Shown: positions 15,635-25,130 of the stretch, piece after piece
Numbering within the stretch: position 1 is the first letter of the stretch
Layout of the letters: each line of letters opens with the position of its first letter
Origin: JAGQKC01 sp965223675
Lineage (GTDB): Bacteria > Nitrospirota > Nitrospiria > Nitrospirales > UBA8639
Direction of reading: 5' to 3'
NCBI GenBank assembly: GCA_965223675.1
Contig: OZ245013.1
Span: 3,224,001 to 3,288,000 of the forward strand
Length of the DNA: 64,000 nucleotides
The notes under the pieces: generated by a model
Database searches by the model: none
Seen by the model: the letters and a program-made list of their open reading frames with translations, nothing else
What the model was told of the DNA's origin: nothing
Made by a program: the position numbers and the translations under genes

Positions 15635-17563
15635 TCACGTTTTCTTTTTTCGCCGACGTATTCGAGATCTGCCAATCCACACGCCTGCTATGCCGATGAG
15701 AATCGGCACAAAGCCGATGTTCAGAAACTTCACCCACCATTCTAGTCCATCAATATTTTTGACCAACTCATGTTGGACTCCACGAAGTTCTTTCCTCACT
15801 TGCACCAGTTCTTCCCGAAACTTAGCAATTTCTTTTTGTTGTTCTGGACTCAGAATTAAGGCATTACCTTCTTCTTTTTGACTTTGCATGTTTTGAATTT
15901 TTTGCTCGGTCGCTTTCATTCGATTTTGAAGCGCTTGCTCTTTTTGTCGAAATTGTTGTTCCGCTTCTTGCTGAATGGCCTTAACGAGCGTAAAGGGTCG
16001 AGAGAAGCCAGAACGACTTCTCACACTGATCAGATCATTACTTCCCCCGAGATTGTCGATCGCATTCGTGACGAAACTTCCATTACCGGCGTTGGGGATC
16101 CCAATACGTTGCCCAAAAAAGTTTTGGACTTGTACCCAAAAGCGATCTTGAAGGAGATCCGTATCTGCGATCACAATGACATTGATGGGTTCTTTTGACT
16201 CTGCTAGGTGTTCTTTAGGGGATGCTTCAGATGTCGATTCTGCCTCCTTTGTTTCTGAGTCTTTATTCTTGGATTGAGGCTTTCCATCTGGAAACGCCGT
16301 TTTGACCTTACCCCGAATACGTGCTGCGAAGGTGAGCGTTTCTCCGCCAGGTTTATAACTGTTCAACATCCCTGCAACGTCTGGCATAAACGCAAGACGT
16401 GAGGCGGCAATTTGCATAGCCGCTTCATCAGATTGCAGGAGTGGGATCATCTCTGTTTCACTGCCCTCTTTCTTTTTGAGAATGCCAGCTGACGCAAGGT
16501 TAATGTTGGGAACCTGCGCGGTCACGATATCGTCTGCGCTCATGTGTGCCTGTTCTAGCCCTATCCATACCGGATAATCGACAACCTGCATACGTCCCTG
16601 CTGTTGAATTTGAACTTTTTTCGCTAGCGGCAAATCTCCCACAACCTTGTCATTGACCAATTCAATGCCCCAAGCGTCGAATAGTTTGTCTAGGTCTGAG
16701 TTTTTCGGCCCCGTTCCTCCAAAAGGATTATTCGGCGTCGCCACGCCGCGATCGGCTTCGGAATGAGGGTCGACAAATACCAAGGCTCGTCCACCGTTGA
16801 GGACAAATTGATCAATCGCGTATAGGGTTTTCTCACTCAAGTTTTTCGGATGCACAACCATGAGCACGCTGACATCCTCAGGAATACTGTCTGCATTTTT
16901 CTCGATGGTTTTGACTTCAACTAACTGTCTGATGTGATCCATAATCAGCCAAGGGGCGCCGCCTCCAGGTTGTTGCATCATGGGCATCTGAGGGGCGCCG
17001 CCTTCCATCGGTAAGCCACTCATCAATCCTAGGACCTGCTTTTTGGGGGTTGCGAGTGTGTGCACAAGCTTGGCAAGGTCATACTCAAGAAATTCTTCAC
17101 GTTCAGGTTGGAAAAAGGGAATGACTTCTTGCTCATCCGTGGAACTGGTCCCGACCATCCCAAAATAAAATTGTTTCGTGCCACCTTCTAATGGAATGCC
17201 TTGAAGCCCGTAGGCGACTGCACGGTCTTCTTCCTCTGAAAACGGTTCGGGGTCAATCACCTGTAGCTCAATCCCCCCTCCCGAAACTTGTTCAAACTCT
17301 TCCAACATTTCTTCAACACGATTCGCATAACTTTTAATACCAGGAAGTCCCGTGGCAAGCTTCTTTGATAGGTACAAGCGCAGCGTAATGGGCTCTTCTA
17401 ACCCCCGCATAATGTTCTTGGTTCCTTCTGAAAGGGTATAGAGTTGATGCTCGGTGAGATCGAAGCGTGCCGAGCTCAACGCCGCATTACTCATCATGTT
17501 TGCCGCCCCAAACAAGACAGCAGCCATTAACAATCCCGTCCCTGTAAGAAGTTTCTTATTCAT
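15635..17563 (-). CDS. GldG-family ABC-associated protein
   Basis: The 642-aa protein has an N-terminal helix (about 7-25), the RFDLTEHQLYTLSEGTKNIM segment typical of GldG-like proteins (ABC_transp_aux domain), a large periplasmic part, a coiled-coil region (about 540-605) and a C-terminal transmembrane helix (about 612-632) with a basic RIRRRKKKT end. In Bacteroidota, GldA-GldF-GldG form an ABC complex needed for gliding and secretion. Here the genes lie beside a Bat operon, and gliding cannot be assumed. It is 25 bases downstream of the permease gene, so co-transcribed. Confidence 0.85.
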   Translation of the reverse strand: MNKKLLTGTGLLMAAVLFGAANMMSNAALSSARFDLTEHQLYTLSEGTKNIMRGLEEPITLRLYLSKKLATGLPGIKSYANRVEEMLEEFEQVSGGGIELQVIDPEPFSEEEDRAVAYGLQGIPLEGGTKQFYFGMVGTSSTDEQEVIPFFQPEREEFLEYDLAKLVHTLATPKKQVLGLMSGLPMEGGAPQMPMMQQPGGGAPWLIMDHIRQLVEVKTIEKNADSIPEDVSVLMVVHPKNLSEKTLYAIDQFVLNGGRALVFVDPHSEADRGVATPNNPFGGTGPKNSDLDKLFDAWGIELVNDKVVGDLPLAKKVQIQQQGRMQVVDYPVWIGLEQAHMSADDIVTAQVPNINLASAGILKKKEGSETEMIPLLQSDEAAMQIAASRLAFMPDVAGMLNSYKPGGETLTFAARIRGKVKTAFPDGKPQSKNKDSETKEAESTSEASPKEHLAESKEPINVIVIADTDLLQDRFWVQVQNFFGQRIGIPNAGNGSFVTNAIDNLGGSNDLISVRSRSGFSRPFTLVKAIQQEAEQQFRQKEQALQNRMKATEQKIQNMQSQKEEGNALILSPEQQKEIAKFREELVQVRKELRGVQHELVKNIDGLEWWVKFLNIGFVPILIGIAGVWIGRSRIRRRKKKT

Positions 17564-17588
17564 AGGCTTCTACCTTTACTCAGATTCG

Positions 17589-18323
17589 TTATTCGGCTTT
17601 TTTCATGTCAATGATCGTAGCAGTCGCAAACAGCCAGAACGCAATCAAGGTCAGGAAAAAGAAAATATCTCGGAGGTCAAGTACCCCTTTACTTATCGAA
17701 TGAAAATGCGTCAAAAAACTGAATGAACTCACGGCATTCAAAATAAACTGCGGTGTCCATCCGCTAAACAAATTGAGAATCATGGGGAATCCGCTCAGGA
17801 TAAAACCTAGCCCCACGACGACACTGAGAATAAAGGCGATGACCTGGTTCTTGGTCAACGCGGACATGCAAGACCCAATGGATAAAAATCCACCGGCCAT
17901 CAGAAGGCTTCCGAGATAACTGGCCACAATCACTCCATTATCCGGATCTCCAAGCATGTTCACGGTAATCCACATGGGAAATGTTAAGGCCAGAGCAATG
18001 CCCGTAAAGACCCATGCCGCGAGAAATTTTCCTGCAACCGCTTCCCACATGGTGACCGGTAAGGTCAGCAGCATCTCAATGGTGCCTTCTTTACGTTCTT
18101 CCGCCCACAATCTCATGGCTAAAGCTGGAATGAGCACCAAGTATAACCAAGGATGAAAATCAAAGAATGGAATTAAATCCGCCTGTCCTCGCATAAAATA
18201 GTTGCCGAGTTCGAACGTAAATGCTCCACTCAACAGGAGAAAGATAACGATGAATACCGCGGCGATCGGCGTGGCAAAATATCCTGCCAACTCTCGTTTG
18301 AGGATGACCATTATTCTTCCCAC
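17589..18323 (-). CDS. ABC-2 type permease, GldF-like
   Basis: The 244-aa protein has six hydrophobic segments and the N-terminal MVILKRELAGYFATPIAAVF pattern of GldF/NosY-type permeases; WAEERKEGTIEMLLTLPVT is the conserved cytoplasmic loop that contacts the ATPase. It would form the membrane channel with the ATPase encoded upstream and the GldG-like protein downstream. A hairpin-forming repeat separates it from the ATPase gene. Substrate unknown. Confidence 0.88.
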   Translation of the reverse strand: MGRIMVILKRELAGYFATPIAAVFIVIFLLLSGAFTFELGNYFMRGQADLIPFFDFHPWLYLVLIPALAMRLWAEERKEGTIEMLLTLPVTMWEAVAGKFLAAWVFTGIALALTFPMWITVNMLGDPDNGVIVASYLGSLLMAGGFLSIGSCMSALTKNQVIAFILSVVVGLGFILSGFPMILNLFSGWTPQFILNAVSSFSFLTHFHSISKGVLDLRDIFFFLTLIAFWLFATATIIDMKKAE

Positions 18324-18380
18324 GATCTTGTCCTTTCTACATCACAAGTCGTTTATATTCTGCCAGTAGCATTTTCTTTA

Positions 18381-18510
18381 TTCGTCGCTCGTGAATCGTA
18401 TCTCGTATTTCGTAAAAGACAAAGAATGCAACACCGAGACATTCAAGACAAGGGCCACAACATGTTCTTTTCTTCTACGAGGTACGAATGACGAGCAACG
18501 AGCGACTGAC
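18381..18510. repeat. Intercistronic hairpin repeat, TCGT/ACGA family
   Basis: Left arm TCGTCGCTCGTGAATCGTAT with CTCGTATTTCGT (18383-18413) is inversely repeated by ACGAGGTACGAATGACGAGC with AACGAGCGAC (18477-18507). The same word family recurs in two spacers of the atp operon, making this a dispersed palindromic element. It extends to the end of the ABC ATPase gene. Confidence 0.65.
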
Positions 18511-18511
18511 T

Positions 18512-19474
18512 TTAGGTTAGTGCTTGTTTCGGTGCAGTCAATGTCCGAAATACTTCGTCTAACTGCCCACGATCCACATGGAGCTCGGCTACTTCCCATC
18601 CCTGTTTCTGTGCACATTGACCAACGTCGGCGACGATCCATCGACCAGATTTTGGAAAAATACGAAATTGAGCTAACTCTCCATCTTGCTTGAGTTCTTC
18701 AACGTTGTTGACACCATCGATTTTGGCCAATTGTGCCTGTATGGCATACGCATCTCCACCTCGCACCGTGAGCACCACCGTATTATGAGTCGCAGATTGG
18801 CCTTCTAAGTCAGCTGGCGTTCCATCGGTGATGACTTTCCCCTTGGCAATAATCATCGCACGCGTGCACACCGCTTGAACTTCCTCAAGAATATGCGTCG
18901 AAAGAATTATCGCTTTTTCCGGGGCCATGGTTTGGATTAATGTTCTCACTTCGTGCTTCTGGTTAGGATCCAAACCATCGGTCGGCTCATCAAGAATCAG
19001 CACTTCAGGATCATGAAGTATGGCTTGAGCCAAACCCAATCGACGTTTAAACCCTTTTGAAAGTGTTTCAATAGGCTGTTCAAGAACAGTTTGAAGGTTC
19101 ACTTTTTCAATCGTCTCGGATACTCGTTTCCGAAGATCTTCCCCTCCAAATCCTCTCATCTCTCCGATGAAGGTAAGAAATGCTATCGGTGTCATATCTT
19201 GGTAGGCGGGCGCTCCTTCTGGTAAATAGCCAATACGTTTTTTGGCTTCCAGGGGCTCCTCTAAAATGTCATGTCCACAGATTTTGGCCGTCCCGCCTGT
19301 TGGTGTCAGGAACCCCGTAATCATTTTCATTGTCGTAGACTTTCCTGCGCCATTCGGTCCGAGAAACCCGAGTACTTCTCCTTGGCCCACGGAAAACGAC
19401 ACTCCATCGACGGCCACAATCGATTCGAACTCTTTGCGTAAACCTACGATATCTACCATGGTCCCCATAGGCAT
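18512..19474 (-). CDS. ABC transporter ATP-binding protein, GldA-like
   Basis: The 320-aa protein has Walker A GPNGAGKST, Q-loop region, LSKGFKRRLG signature, Walker B VLILDEPTDGLDPNQ and the H-loop STHILEEV in residues 1-215, followed by a ~100-residue C-terminal domain typical of GldA/NosF-type ATPases. It energises the adjacent ABC-2 permease. Starts at 19474, 19468 or 19459 are all possible; AGAGGAAC precedes the first. It is the first gene of the ABC sub-operon downstream of batD. Confidence 0.9.
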   Translation of the reverse strand: MPMGTMVDIVGLRKEFESIVAVDGVSFSVGQGEVLGFLGPNGAGKSTTMKMITGFLTPTGGTAKICGHDILEEPLEAKKRIGYLPEGAPAYQDMTPIAFLTFIGEMRGFGGEDLRKRVSETIEKVNLQTVLEQPIETLSKGFKRRLGLAQAILHDPEVLILDEPTDGLDPNQKHEVRTLIQTMAPEKAIILSTHILEEVQAVCTRAMIIAKGKVITDGTPADLEGQSATHNTVVLTVRGGDAYAIQAQLAKIDGVNNVEELKQDGELAQFRIFPKSGRWIVADVGQCAQKQGWEVAELHVDRGQLDEVFRTLTAPKQALT

Positions 19475-19603
19475 GTTCCTCTTTCACGACACGGGTGATC
19501 GATGGTTTTCATCATCGTTCTAATATTTTTGCAGACACACAAGTAATGGTCATACCATTTATACCCCTAAATTCTTTAAATGTCATGCATAACCCCATAG
19601 GGA

Positions 19604-21427
19604 TCATTTAGCATGCAAATAGAGCGAGGGCAATGATTCATTATCTTTTCTAGACGTTGCGGCTTTTACACCTTCGATCGTTTTCATTTCCTGAGAGACG
19701 ATATCCCAAAATCTTTTCCCATCCCACTCGTCCCTCTGCTCGGCATACAATTTTCGATCTAAATCACATATCGCTTGTTGAGCATCGCTCTGATTATTCT
19801 CATGTGCCGTGAATTTTCTGGCGACACTGCCTAGATTTCGATGCTGACTTCCTTGCCAGGCAACAGAAGCCCACTTGAGCAAAGCCTCTCGTGTTTGATG
19901 AGGAGAGTTTTTTAGACAGGCCTTTTTGACGGATTCGCGCACTGCACGAAGTGTCTGACGTTTTTGTTCTGCACCCTGTTTTCTTGACATATGTACATTT
20001 GAACGAATTTTTCTTCGATCGTACCACCATCCAAGCAAGGTCAGAAACCACAACACCAGAAAGAGTCCAGCCAAGATCGGCCACTGAGTCTGTAATGAAG
20101 ATGAAAAATCGTCAGCACCATTTTGGGAATCAGCAGAGTCTCCCACAACATTCCCAGGGGGTGATTTTGTGTCCTTTAATGAAGCCACATTCTCGGTTTT
20201 TAAAATTGGAGAAGAAGAAGAGGATACGCCCAAAATTTTTAGCTCACGTGCAGGGAGAACCGCATCTTCAGCTCTGTCATTTTCAATATTCCACCAGCGA
20301 ATTCGAATTTCTGGAAGGGTGATATTGCCAGGTTGAGTTGGGACTAATGCGAGCTTCTGTTCACGAGTGCCGACTGCCCATGCTCCGTCAAAGTTTGTCG
20401 TGATCGTGGGCTGATCAGGATAGATCTTCATGTTCGCGTTTTCTGAAAGAGATAATTCTGGTAATTGTTCTCCCGTCAATCCTTTGGCCTGTATGGTAAT
20501 CGTTCTCGTGATTGGATCGCCTATCTGAACTTCTAATGAATCGATTGACCATGTTTCAGACAACGATAACTCTCTTGCTGGTAACCACGTGTCGCTTTTC
20601 TTATCTGGAGGAACTTCTTGAACCTCTAAAGTCAATTCAGGGCTTCTAGCCCGAACAAGACGTGTGGATTGGAAGGCGCTCCCCAATATGCTTGGACGAT
20701 TTCCAAACATGTCATCAAACAACGAACGAGGTCTTCGATCGTCAGGCACTTGCCCAGAAAACAAGACGGATGGAATCTTCAGTGAGCCACTTGCTTGCGG
20801 AACAATAAGGTATCGACGTTCAACTACTTGATAGCGACGACCATGTTGTATTGTTTCGAATGTGTGATCTTCACCGATGCGTTCTACCATCGCATTGCTG
20901 ATTATGGGATCTTCAATCTGTCCCTCTCGAAGTGGGACGGCATGATACAGACGCAGCGTATAGAGAATTTGGCTTTGCACATATGGATCATTGGGCTCTA
21001 CCGTTGCCTCGAGAAAAAAATCTTTTCCTCCACCACCTGGTTCTGCCTGAGAGGGGAGTTGGACCATTAATGCCAAGGGTGCACTCGATTGTCCTCCAAC
21101 CGCAATAGGTGGAATCATCACTTTTCCATCGTGTTTAGGAGCCAGCGTGATAACCCATTGTCTCGATGTAGAAGTTCGACCATTTATGATGCGAGTTTGA
21201 CTGCTTTGCGAATTCCCCAATACATCAAAGTCTCTCTCAAGTACAGACAGATTAGGAGAATCTCCTGAAGATTGTCCCTGCTCTTCGACGATGAGACGAA
21301 CGGTTTCATCTATTGAGATCGGATTACGGTCAACATAAGCTCGAACAGTCTGTGCCCACGTACTCTGCACATTGGTCACTATAAGAAGGACGAGAATGAC
21401 ACTTGAATACGTATACCGCATTACCAT
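19604..21427 (-). CDS. batD: BatD-like protein
   Basis: The 607-aa protein has a signal peptide (cleavage near TWA-Q at residue 26), tandem BatD beta domains (RAYVDRNPISIDETVRL; DDMFGNR; LSLSENANMKIYP), a transmembrane helix (about 450-470, WPILAGLFLVLWFLTLLGW) and a cytoplasmic C-terminal tail. BatD is the periplasm-exposed member of the Bacteroides aerotolerance (Bat) complex. Its start overlaps the end of batBC by seven bases, so the two are translationally coupled. Confidence 0.88.
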   Translation of the reverse strand: MVMRYTYSSVILVLLIVTNVQSTWAQTVRAYVDRNPISIDETVRLIVEEQGQSSGDSPNLSVLERDFDVLGNSQSSQTRIINGRTSTSRQWVITLAPKHDGKVMIPPIAVGGQSSAPLALMVQLPSQAEPGGGGKDFFLEATVEPNDPYVQSQILYTLRLYHAVPLREGQIEDPIISNAMVERIGEDHTFETIQHGRRYQVVERRYLIVPQASGSLKIPSVLFSGQVPDDRRPRSLFDDMFGNRPSILGSAFQSTRLVRARSPELTLEVQEVPPDKKSDTWLPARELSLSETWSIDSLEVQIGDPITRTITIQAKGLTGEQLPELSLSENANMKIYPDQPTITTNFDGAWAVGTREQKLALVPTQPGNITLPEIRIRWWNIENDRAEDAVLPARELKILGVSSSSSPILKTENVASLKDTKSPPGNVVGDSADSQNGADDFSSSLQTQWPILAGLFLVLWFLTLLGWWYDRRKIRSNVHMSRKQGAEQKRQTLRAVRESVKKACLKNSPHQTREALLKWASVAWQGSQHRNLGSVARKFTAHENNQSDAQQAICDLDRKLYAEQRDEWDGKRFWDIVSQEMKTIEGVKAATSRKDNESLPSLYLHAK

Positions 21428-23352
21428 GATTTAGTACCCGAGGTATTGAGCTGACCGGACTCTTGCCGTCGCCGATGTTCCAACAGAAACTTTCGACGCA
21501 AGAGCCCGCCCGGATCATCGGGAATACGACGAAGCCACTGCTTCATCGCTTGTTGAGATTCCAGTTCTCTGTTCTTGTTTTTAGATAAACCCGCAGTCGT
21601 CATTGACTTCTGATCTGTGTTGTCTTGATGATCTTTTTGTGCATCATCAGCAGGACGCCCAGCATGAAGATTTTCGCCTATCTCCTCACCACGATCATTT
21701 TCTGAACTTTCTTCTTGAGCAACCCTAGTGTTCGCTTGTTCTTGTTGCCCTGAAGTGTCAGAAGAAGGTTGTGCATCTTGTTGGCTGTTACTCTGGGATG
21801 AATCTTCTTTAGTTCGTTGTGACGACGGTGTTGATTTGCCTTTTGCCTGCTCCTTATCTGAACCTTGCCCACTATTTTTTTGCTCTCCATGTTCTTGAGA
21901 CTGAGGGCTTTCAGATCGTTCGGAATCAGAAGATTGTTTATCTTGAGTGGTCTCTCCATCCGAATCAGAATGTTGTTGATTGTCCTGCTGTTGTAGTAAC
22001 TTCTCGATTAACTCATAGTTATATCGAGCATCGTTGTGAGTCGGATTTTGTTGTAACGCGGTTTGGTAGGCTTGGAGCGCGTCTTGCAGTTGTCCTGATC
22101 TGGCCAAGGCATTACCTCGATTAAAATGCCCATCAGCTGAATGATCTTGACTGAAATACTCTACGGCCTCTTGATAATTCCCGGCTCGATAGTTGGCCAC
22201 ACCTTTCCATGAGGGATCCTCAAATAACGTTGCAGCTTTTTCTGGGTCATCCTGTTCCAGCGCATGAGCGCCTTGTTGGTCTGGTCGAGACCATAAATTT
22301 CCTTCAAAAAAGGCTTCTCCAGGCGACGGCGTCAAGAGAAGCACGATAAACAACACTCCAATCCATCCTGTGCGAAACGCCGGGATGGTGAGCGCGACGA
22401 TTCCCAAAACAATCCAAGGCCCTTCTTCTCGCCATAATTCGGTCGTTCGTTGAGATGTACGTTTTTGTGTTTCATCAGATATCGTCCAATCGGACGGTAG
22501 GACTGTTTCAAGATCTTGATCATCAATCGTCAAGGTGGCATAACGCCCTCGACCAATCTTGGCCAACTCCGCGAGAGCCTCAGGATTAAGTTTCGGAATG
22601 ACAATATCTCCGTCCTGATCTTTGACAAAACCACCACGTTGTGGAATCGGGGCACCTTCAGTCGTCCCGACGCCTAACACTGAAACTCGATGATGTTGGC
22701 CAAGTAAATTTTTCACCGTACCGTGAACATCACCCTCTTCAATGCCATCAGTGATCAGCAGAATATTTCCTTTGGGTACATGGCTCTGCTCGAGTAATTT
22801 CTTAGCTTGAAGAAGTGCAAGATCTGGTCGACTCCCTTGGACTGGCATAAGATTGGTGTCGAGCGAAGAAACCATTGCCGCAATCGTGTTTGAATCCTCC
22901 GTGAGTGGAGAAACGACATACGGTTCACCGGAAAACACGACTAAGGCGGTTTGACCTTCCTGCCGATCTTTCAAAATATCCAACACTTTGTGCTTGGCGC
23001 GTGTGAGCCGCGAAGGCTGAACATCTTCAGCATCCATCGACCGAGAAAGATCCAACACGAGCACCAGCGAAGTTTCGGCACGAAAAACAGGTTGTGGTAA
23101 TTTCGACCACACCGGACCTGCCAGTGCCAAGAGACACAACAACCATACCGTGACCAAAAGAATGTATGGGGCGCGAGACTGTGACTGATCACTTCCAACA
23201 AGGAGATGTGGGAGTAAATGCGCATCACATACCGCTTCCCAACTTTTGGACCCTACGCGCTGGCGAAGCAGAAAAAAGATCATCATCCCTAAAGGCAGAA
23301 ATCCTAAAAACCACCACGGTCGTAAGAAATGAAAATGCTCAATCTCTAGCAT
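21421..23352 (-). CDS. BatB-BatC fusion: VWA and TPR protein
   Basis: The 643-aa protein combines a BatB part (two N-terminal helices and a VWA domain with the MIDAS motif DLSRSMDAE near residue 98, TDGIEEGD) with a BatC part (two TPR repeats near 395-455, GNALARSGQLQDALQAYQTA and NPTHNDARYNYELI). A long Gln/Ser/Glu/Lys-rich, low-complexity tail follows (about 460-600). In Bacteroides these are separate proteins. The VWA domain faces the periplasm between transmembrane helices; TPRs mediate contacts. Confidence 0.88.
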   Translation of the reverse strand: MLEIEHFHFLRPWWFLGFLPLGMMIFFLLRQRVGSKSWEAVCDAHLLPHLLVGSDQSQSRAPYILLVTVWLLCLLALAGPVWSKLPQPVFRAETSLVLVLDLSRSMDAEDVQPSRLTRAKHKVLDILKDRQEGQTALVVFSGEPYVVSPLTEDSNTIAAMVSSLDTNLMPVQGSRPDLALLQAKKLLEQSHVPKGNILLITDGIEEGDVHGTVKNLLGQHHRVSVLGVGTTEGAPIPQRGGFVKDQDGDIVIPKLNPEALAELAKIGRGRYATLTIDDQDLETVLPSDWTISDETQKRTSQRTTELWREEGPWIVLGIVALTIPAFRTGWIGVLFIVLLLTPSPGEAFFEGNLWSRPDQQGAHALEQDDPEKAATLFEDPSWKGVANYRAGNYQEAVEYFSQDHSADGHFNRGNALARSGQLQDALQAYQTALQQNPTHNDARYNYELIEKLLQQQDNQQHSDSDGETTQDKQSSDSERSESPQSQEHGEQKNSGQGSDKEQAKGKSTPSSQRTKEDSSQSNSQQDAQPSSDTSGQQEQANTRVAQEESSENDRGEEIGENLHAGRPADDAQKDHQDNTDQKSMTTAGLSKNKNRELESQQAMKQWLRRIPDDPGGLLRRKFLLEHRRRQESGQLNTSGTKSW

Positions 23353-23471
23353 CGTTACTTAAATCTCGAAGAAAGGTTTTACTTTTTACAGTTTGTCTTT
23401 CCTCATATCACCTTTCCAATTTTTCGTTTTTCGTCTTACGTCTCACGAAAAATGATGTTTGGTTCCAGCAG

Positions 23472-24533
23472 CTACCCAGAACTCACTGGCGAATCAGCTA
23501 AACGGGAAGTTGATACACTTCCAACTTCTCCTCTACCCAACAGTGACGACCATATGAAGTTCAACGCCATGAGGAATGAAAGTAAGAGCGCAATCCCAAG
23601 CGGCCAAGGATAGAGTTCCTGTGTTGGCCTAAAGAGTTCGGCTTCTTGAGCTGCTGGTTCCATGCGGTCCAGTCGTTGATAGACTTCATCGAGTTGAAGC
23701 GTATCTTTCGCGCGGAGATAAACACCTCCTGTCAATTCTGCAATCTCTTTCAACGTGCTTTCATCCAAATCCTTCGAAGGATTCACTGTTCGATTCCCAA
23801 AAAGCGAAGCCACTTCCATTTGTTCAGCACCAACTCCAATCGTATAAATGCGAATGTTTTGCTTGGCTGCCAATTTAGCAGCTTGAATAGGGCTAATATC
23901 ACCAGCTGTATTGGCACCGTCGGTCAATAAAATCAACACACGCTTATCATGGGGTTGTTGCTTCAATCGCTTTATGACCAAACCAATGGCATCACCAATG
24001 GCTGTTTCTTTTCCGGCTAAGCCGATTTCAGCTTCTCTCAGCATCGTATGGACCGTCTCACGGTCAAAGGTGAGTGGAGTTTGTACGTAGGCATTGGCGC
24101 CGAACAACACCAGTCCTATTCGATCACCACGTCGTCGCCGAATGAACTCACCAGCAACTTCCTTAACAACAGTCAATCGGTCGACCTGATTGCCTTTTAA
24201 GGTGAAATCGGGAATTTCCATGCTTCCAGAAATATCGACCGCCAGCATCAAATCGCGTCCATTTACCGGTAATGCAATAGGATCACCAATCCACTGTGGG
24301 CGGGCCGCCGCTAAGAGCAATACACTCCAGATAAGTATGCCCATCCAAAATCGATGAGAAACTCTTGACTCGGTATTCCTGGCCGAACCGCTCGATTCAA
24401 GGGCCATGATGTCTTGAAAAAAAGGAACGCGCAAAGAACTTCCTCGCGCTTGTTCAATCGGTTTAGCAAAATACCGAACAAGCCAAGGAACTGGGAACAA
24501 CATCAACACCAATGGCCAAGCCAAAGTTATCAT
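23472..24533 (-). CDS. batA: BatA-like VWA domain protein
   Basis: From ATG 24533 the product is 353 aa, and this ATG overlaps the TGA of the DUF4381 gene (ATGA), so I prefer it to the longer frame at 24575. It has two N-terminal helices, a VWA domain with MIDAS residues in AVDISGSME, T in QTPLTF, and D in LTDGANTAGD, and a C-terminal helix (LGIALLLSFLMALNFIW). BatA and BatB are thought to form a membrane complex working with MoxR. Confidence 0.88.
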   Translation of the reverse strand: MITLAWPLVLMLFPVPWLVRYFAKPIEQARGSSLRVPFFQDIMALESSGSARNTESRVSHRFWMGILIWSVLLLAAARPQWIGDPIALPVNGRDLMLAVDISGSMEIPDFTLKGNQVDRLTVVKEVAGEFIRRRRGDRIGLVLFGANAYVQTPLTFDRETVHTMLREAEIGLAGKETAIGDAIGLVIKRLKQQPHDKRVLILLTDGANTAGDISPIQAAKLAAKQNIRIYTIGVGAEQMEVASLFGNRTVNPSKDLDESTLKEIAELTGGVYLRAKDTLQLDEVYQRLDRMEPAAQEAELFRPTQELYPWPLGIALLLSFLMALNFIWSSLLGRGEVGSVSTSRLADSPVSSG

Positions 24534-25018
24534 GCAGCCTTTTTCCTTGAAGGTAATGGGGTATGTTTGATCCAACGTTCAGCTAGAGTAATCATATTTT
24601 CAGCATCTACTGATTTCTGAGCTCCGTAGGCGACAGCAGTAAATGCTCGTCGTCCAATATCGCTTGAGAACTGTTGGGTGTTTCCATGTTCATCTAAAAA
24701 CTCAAGCCAGGCCACACCCGTCAATCCCGCAACCTTTTGACGCCCAAAGCAGAAAAGGGCATACCGGCGAAGTAATGTTGAAAGTCCAGCCATTAATTCT
24801 GAAACGTTTTGGGTGTTTTCAAATTTCGTTTTTAGGGCACTGAGTTCAGCCAATGCTAATCGTCTGGGTGCCATTTTTCTTCGATGCTGCAAGGCCCATA
24901 TGCTCAAAAGCCCTAGAGCCAGAACGAGAAGGGCAACAATCCACCACCCAATTGCTGGTGGCCAAAAAGACACGGGGTCAGGTACATGAAGGTCTCGTAA
25001 TTGCTCAAGCGCGTCCAT
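24530..25018 (-). CDS. DUF4381 domain-containing protein
   Basis: The 162-aa protein begins LEQLRDLHVPDPVSFWPPAIGWWIV, the standard DUF4381 opening, with one transmembrane helix (about 24-45) and a cytosolic helical domain (KVAGLTGVAWLEFLDE). DUF4381 genes are a regular member of MoxR/Bat operons between DUF58 and batA, exactly as here. Function unknown; probably a membrane partner of the VWA proteins. Confidence 0.88.
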   Translation of the reverse strand: MDALEQLRDLHVPDPVSFWPPAIGWWIVALLVLALGLLSIWALQHRRKMAPRRLALAELSALKTKFENTQNVSELMAGLSTLLRRYALFCFGRQKVAGLTGVAWLEFLDEHGNTQQFSSDIGRRAFTAVAYGAQKSVDAENMITLAERWIKHTPLPSRKKAA

Positions 25019-25032
25019 AAGACAGACTCAAT

Positions 25033-25130
25033 GAAAAATGCAAAGTGTAAAATGTAAAATGAAGAAGGCTGACTCAGACATTAGGCCCATCTTGTATTTT
25101 ACAATTGACATTTTTCACTTTCCATTTCCT
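25033..25130. repeat. Intercistronic hairpin repeat, AAAATG/CATTTT family
   Basis: GAAAAATGCAAAGTGTAAAA and TGTAAAATG (25033-25061) are roughly mirrored by TTGTATTTTACAATTGACAT and TTTTCACTTTCC (25092-25124). The right arm runs into the last codons and stop of the DUF58 gene, so the repeat has contributed that gene's C-terminus. It is a different word family from the TCGT repeats. Confidence 0.5.
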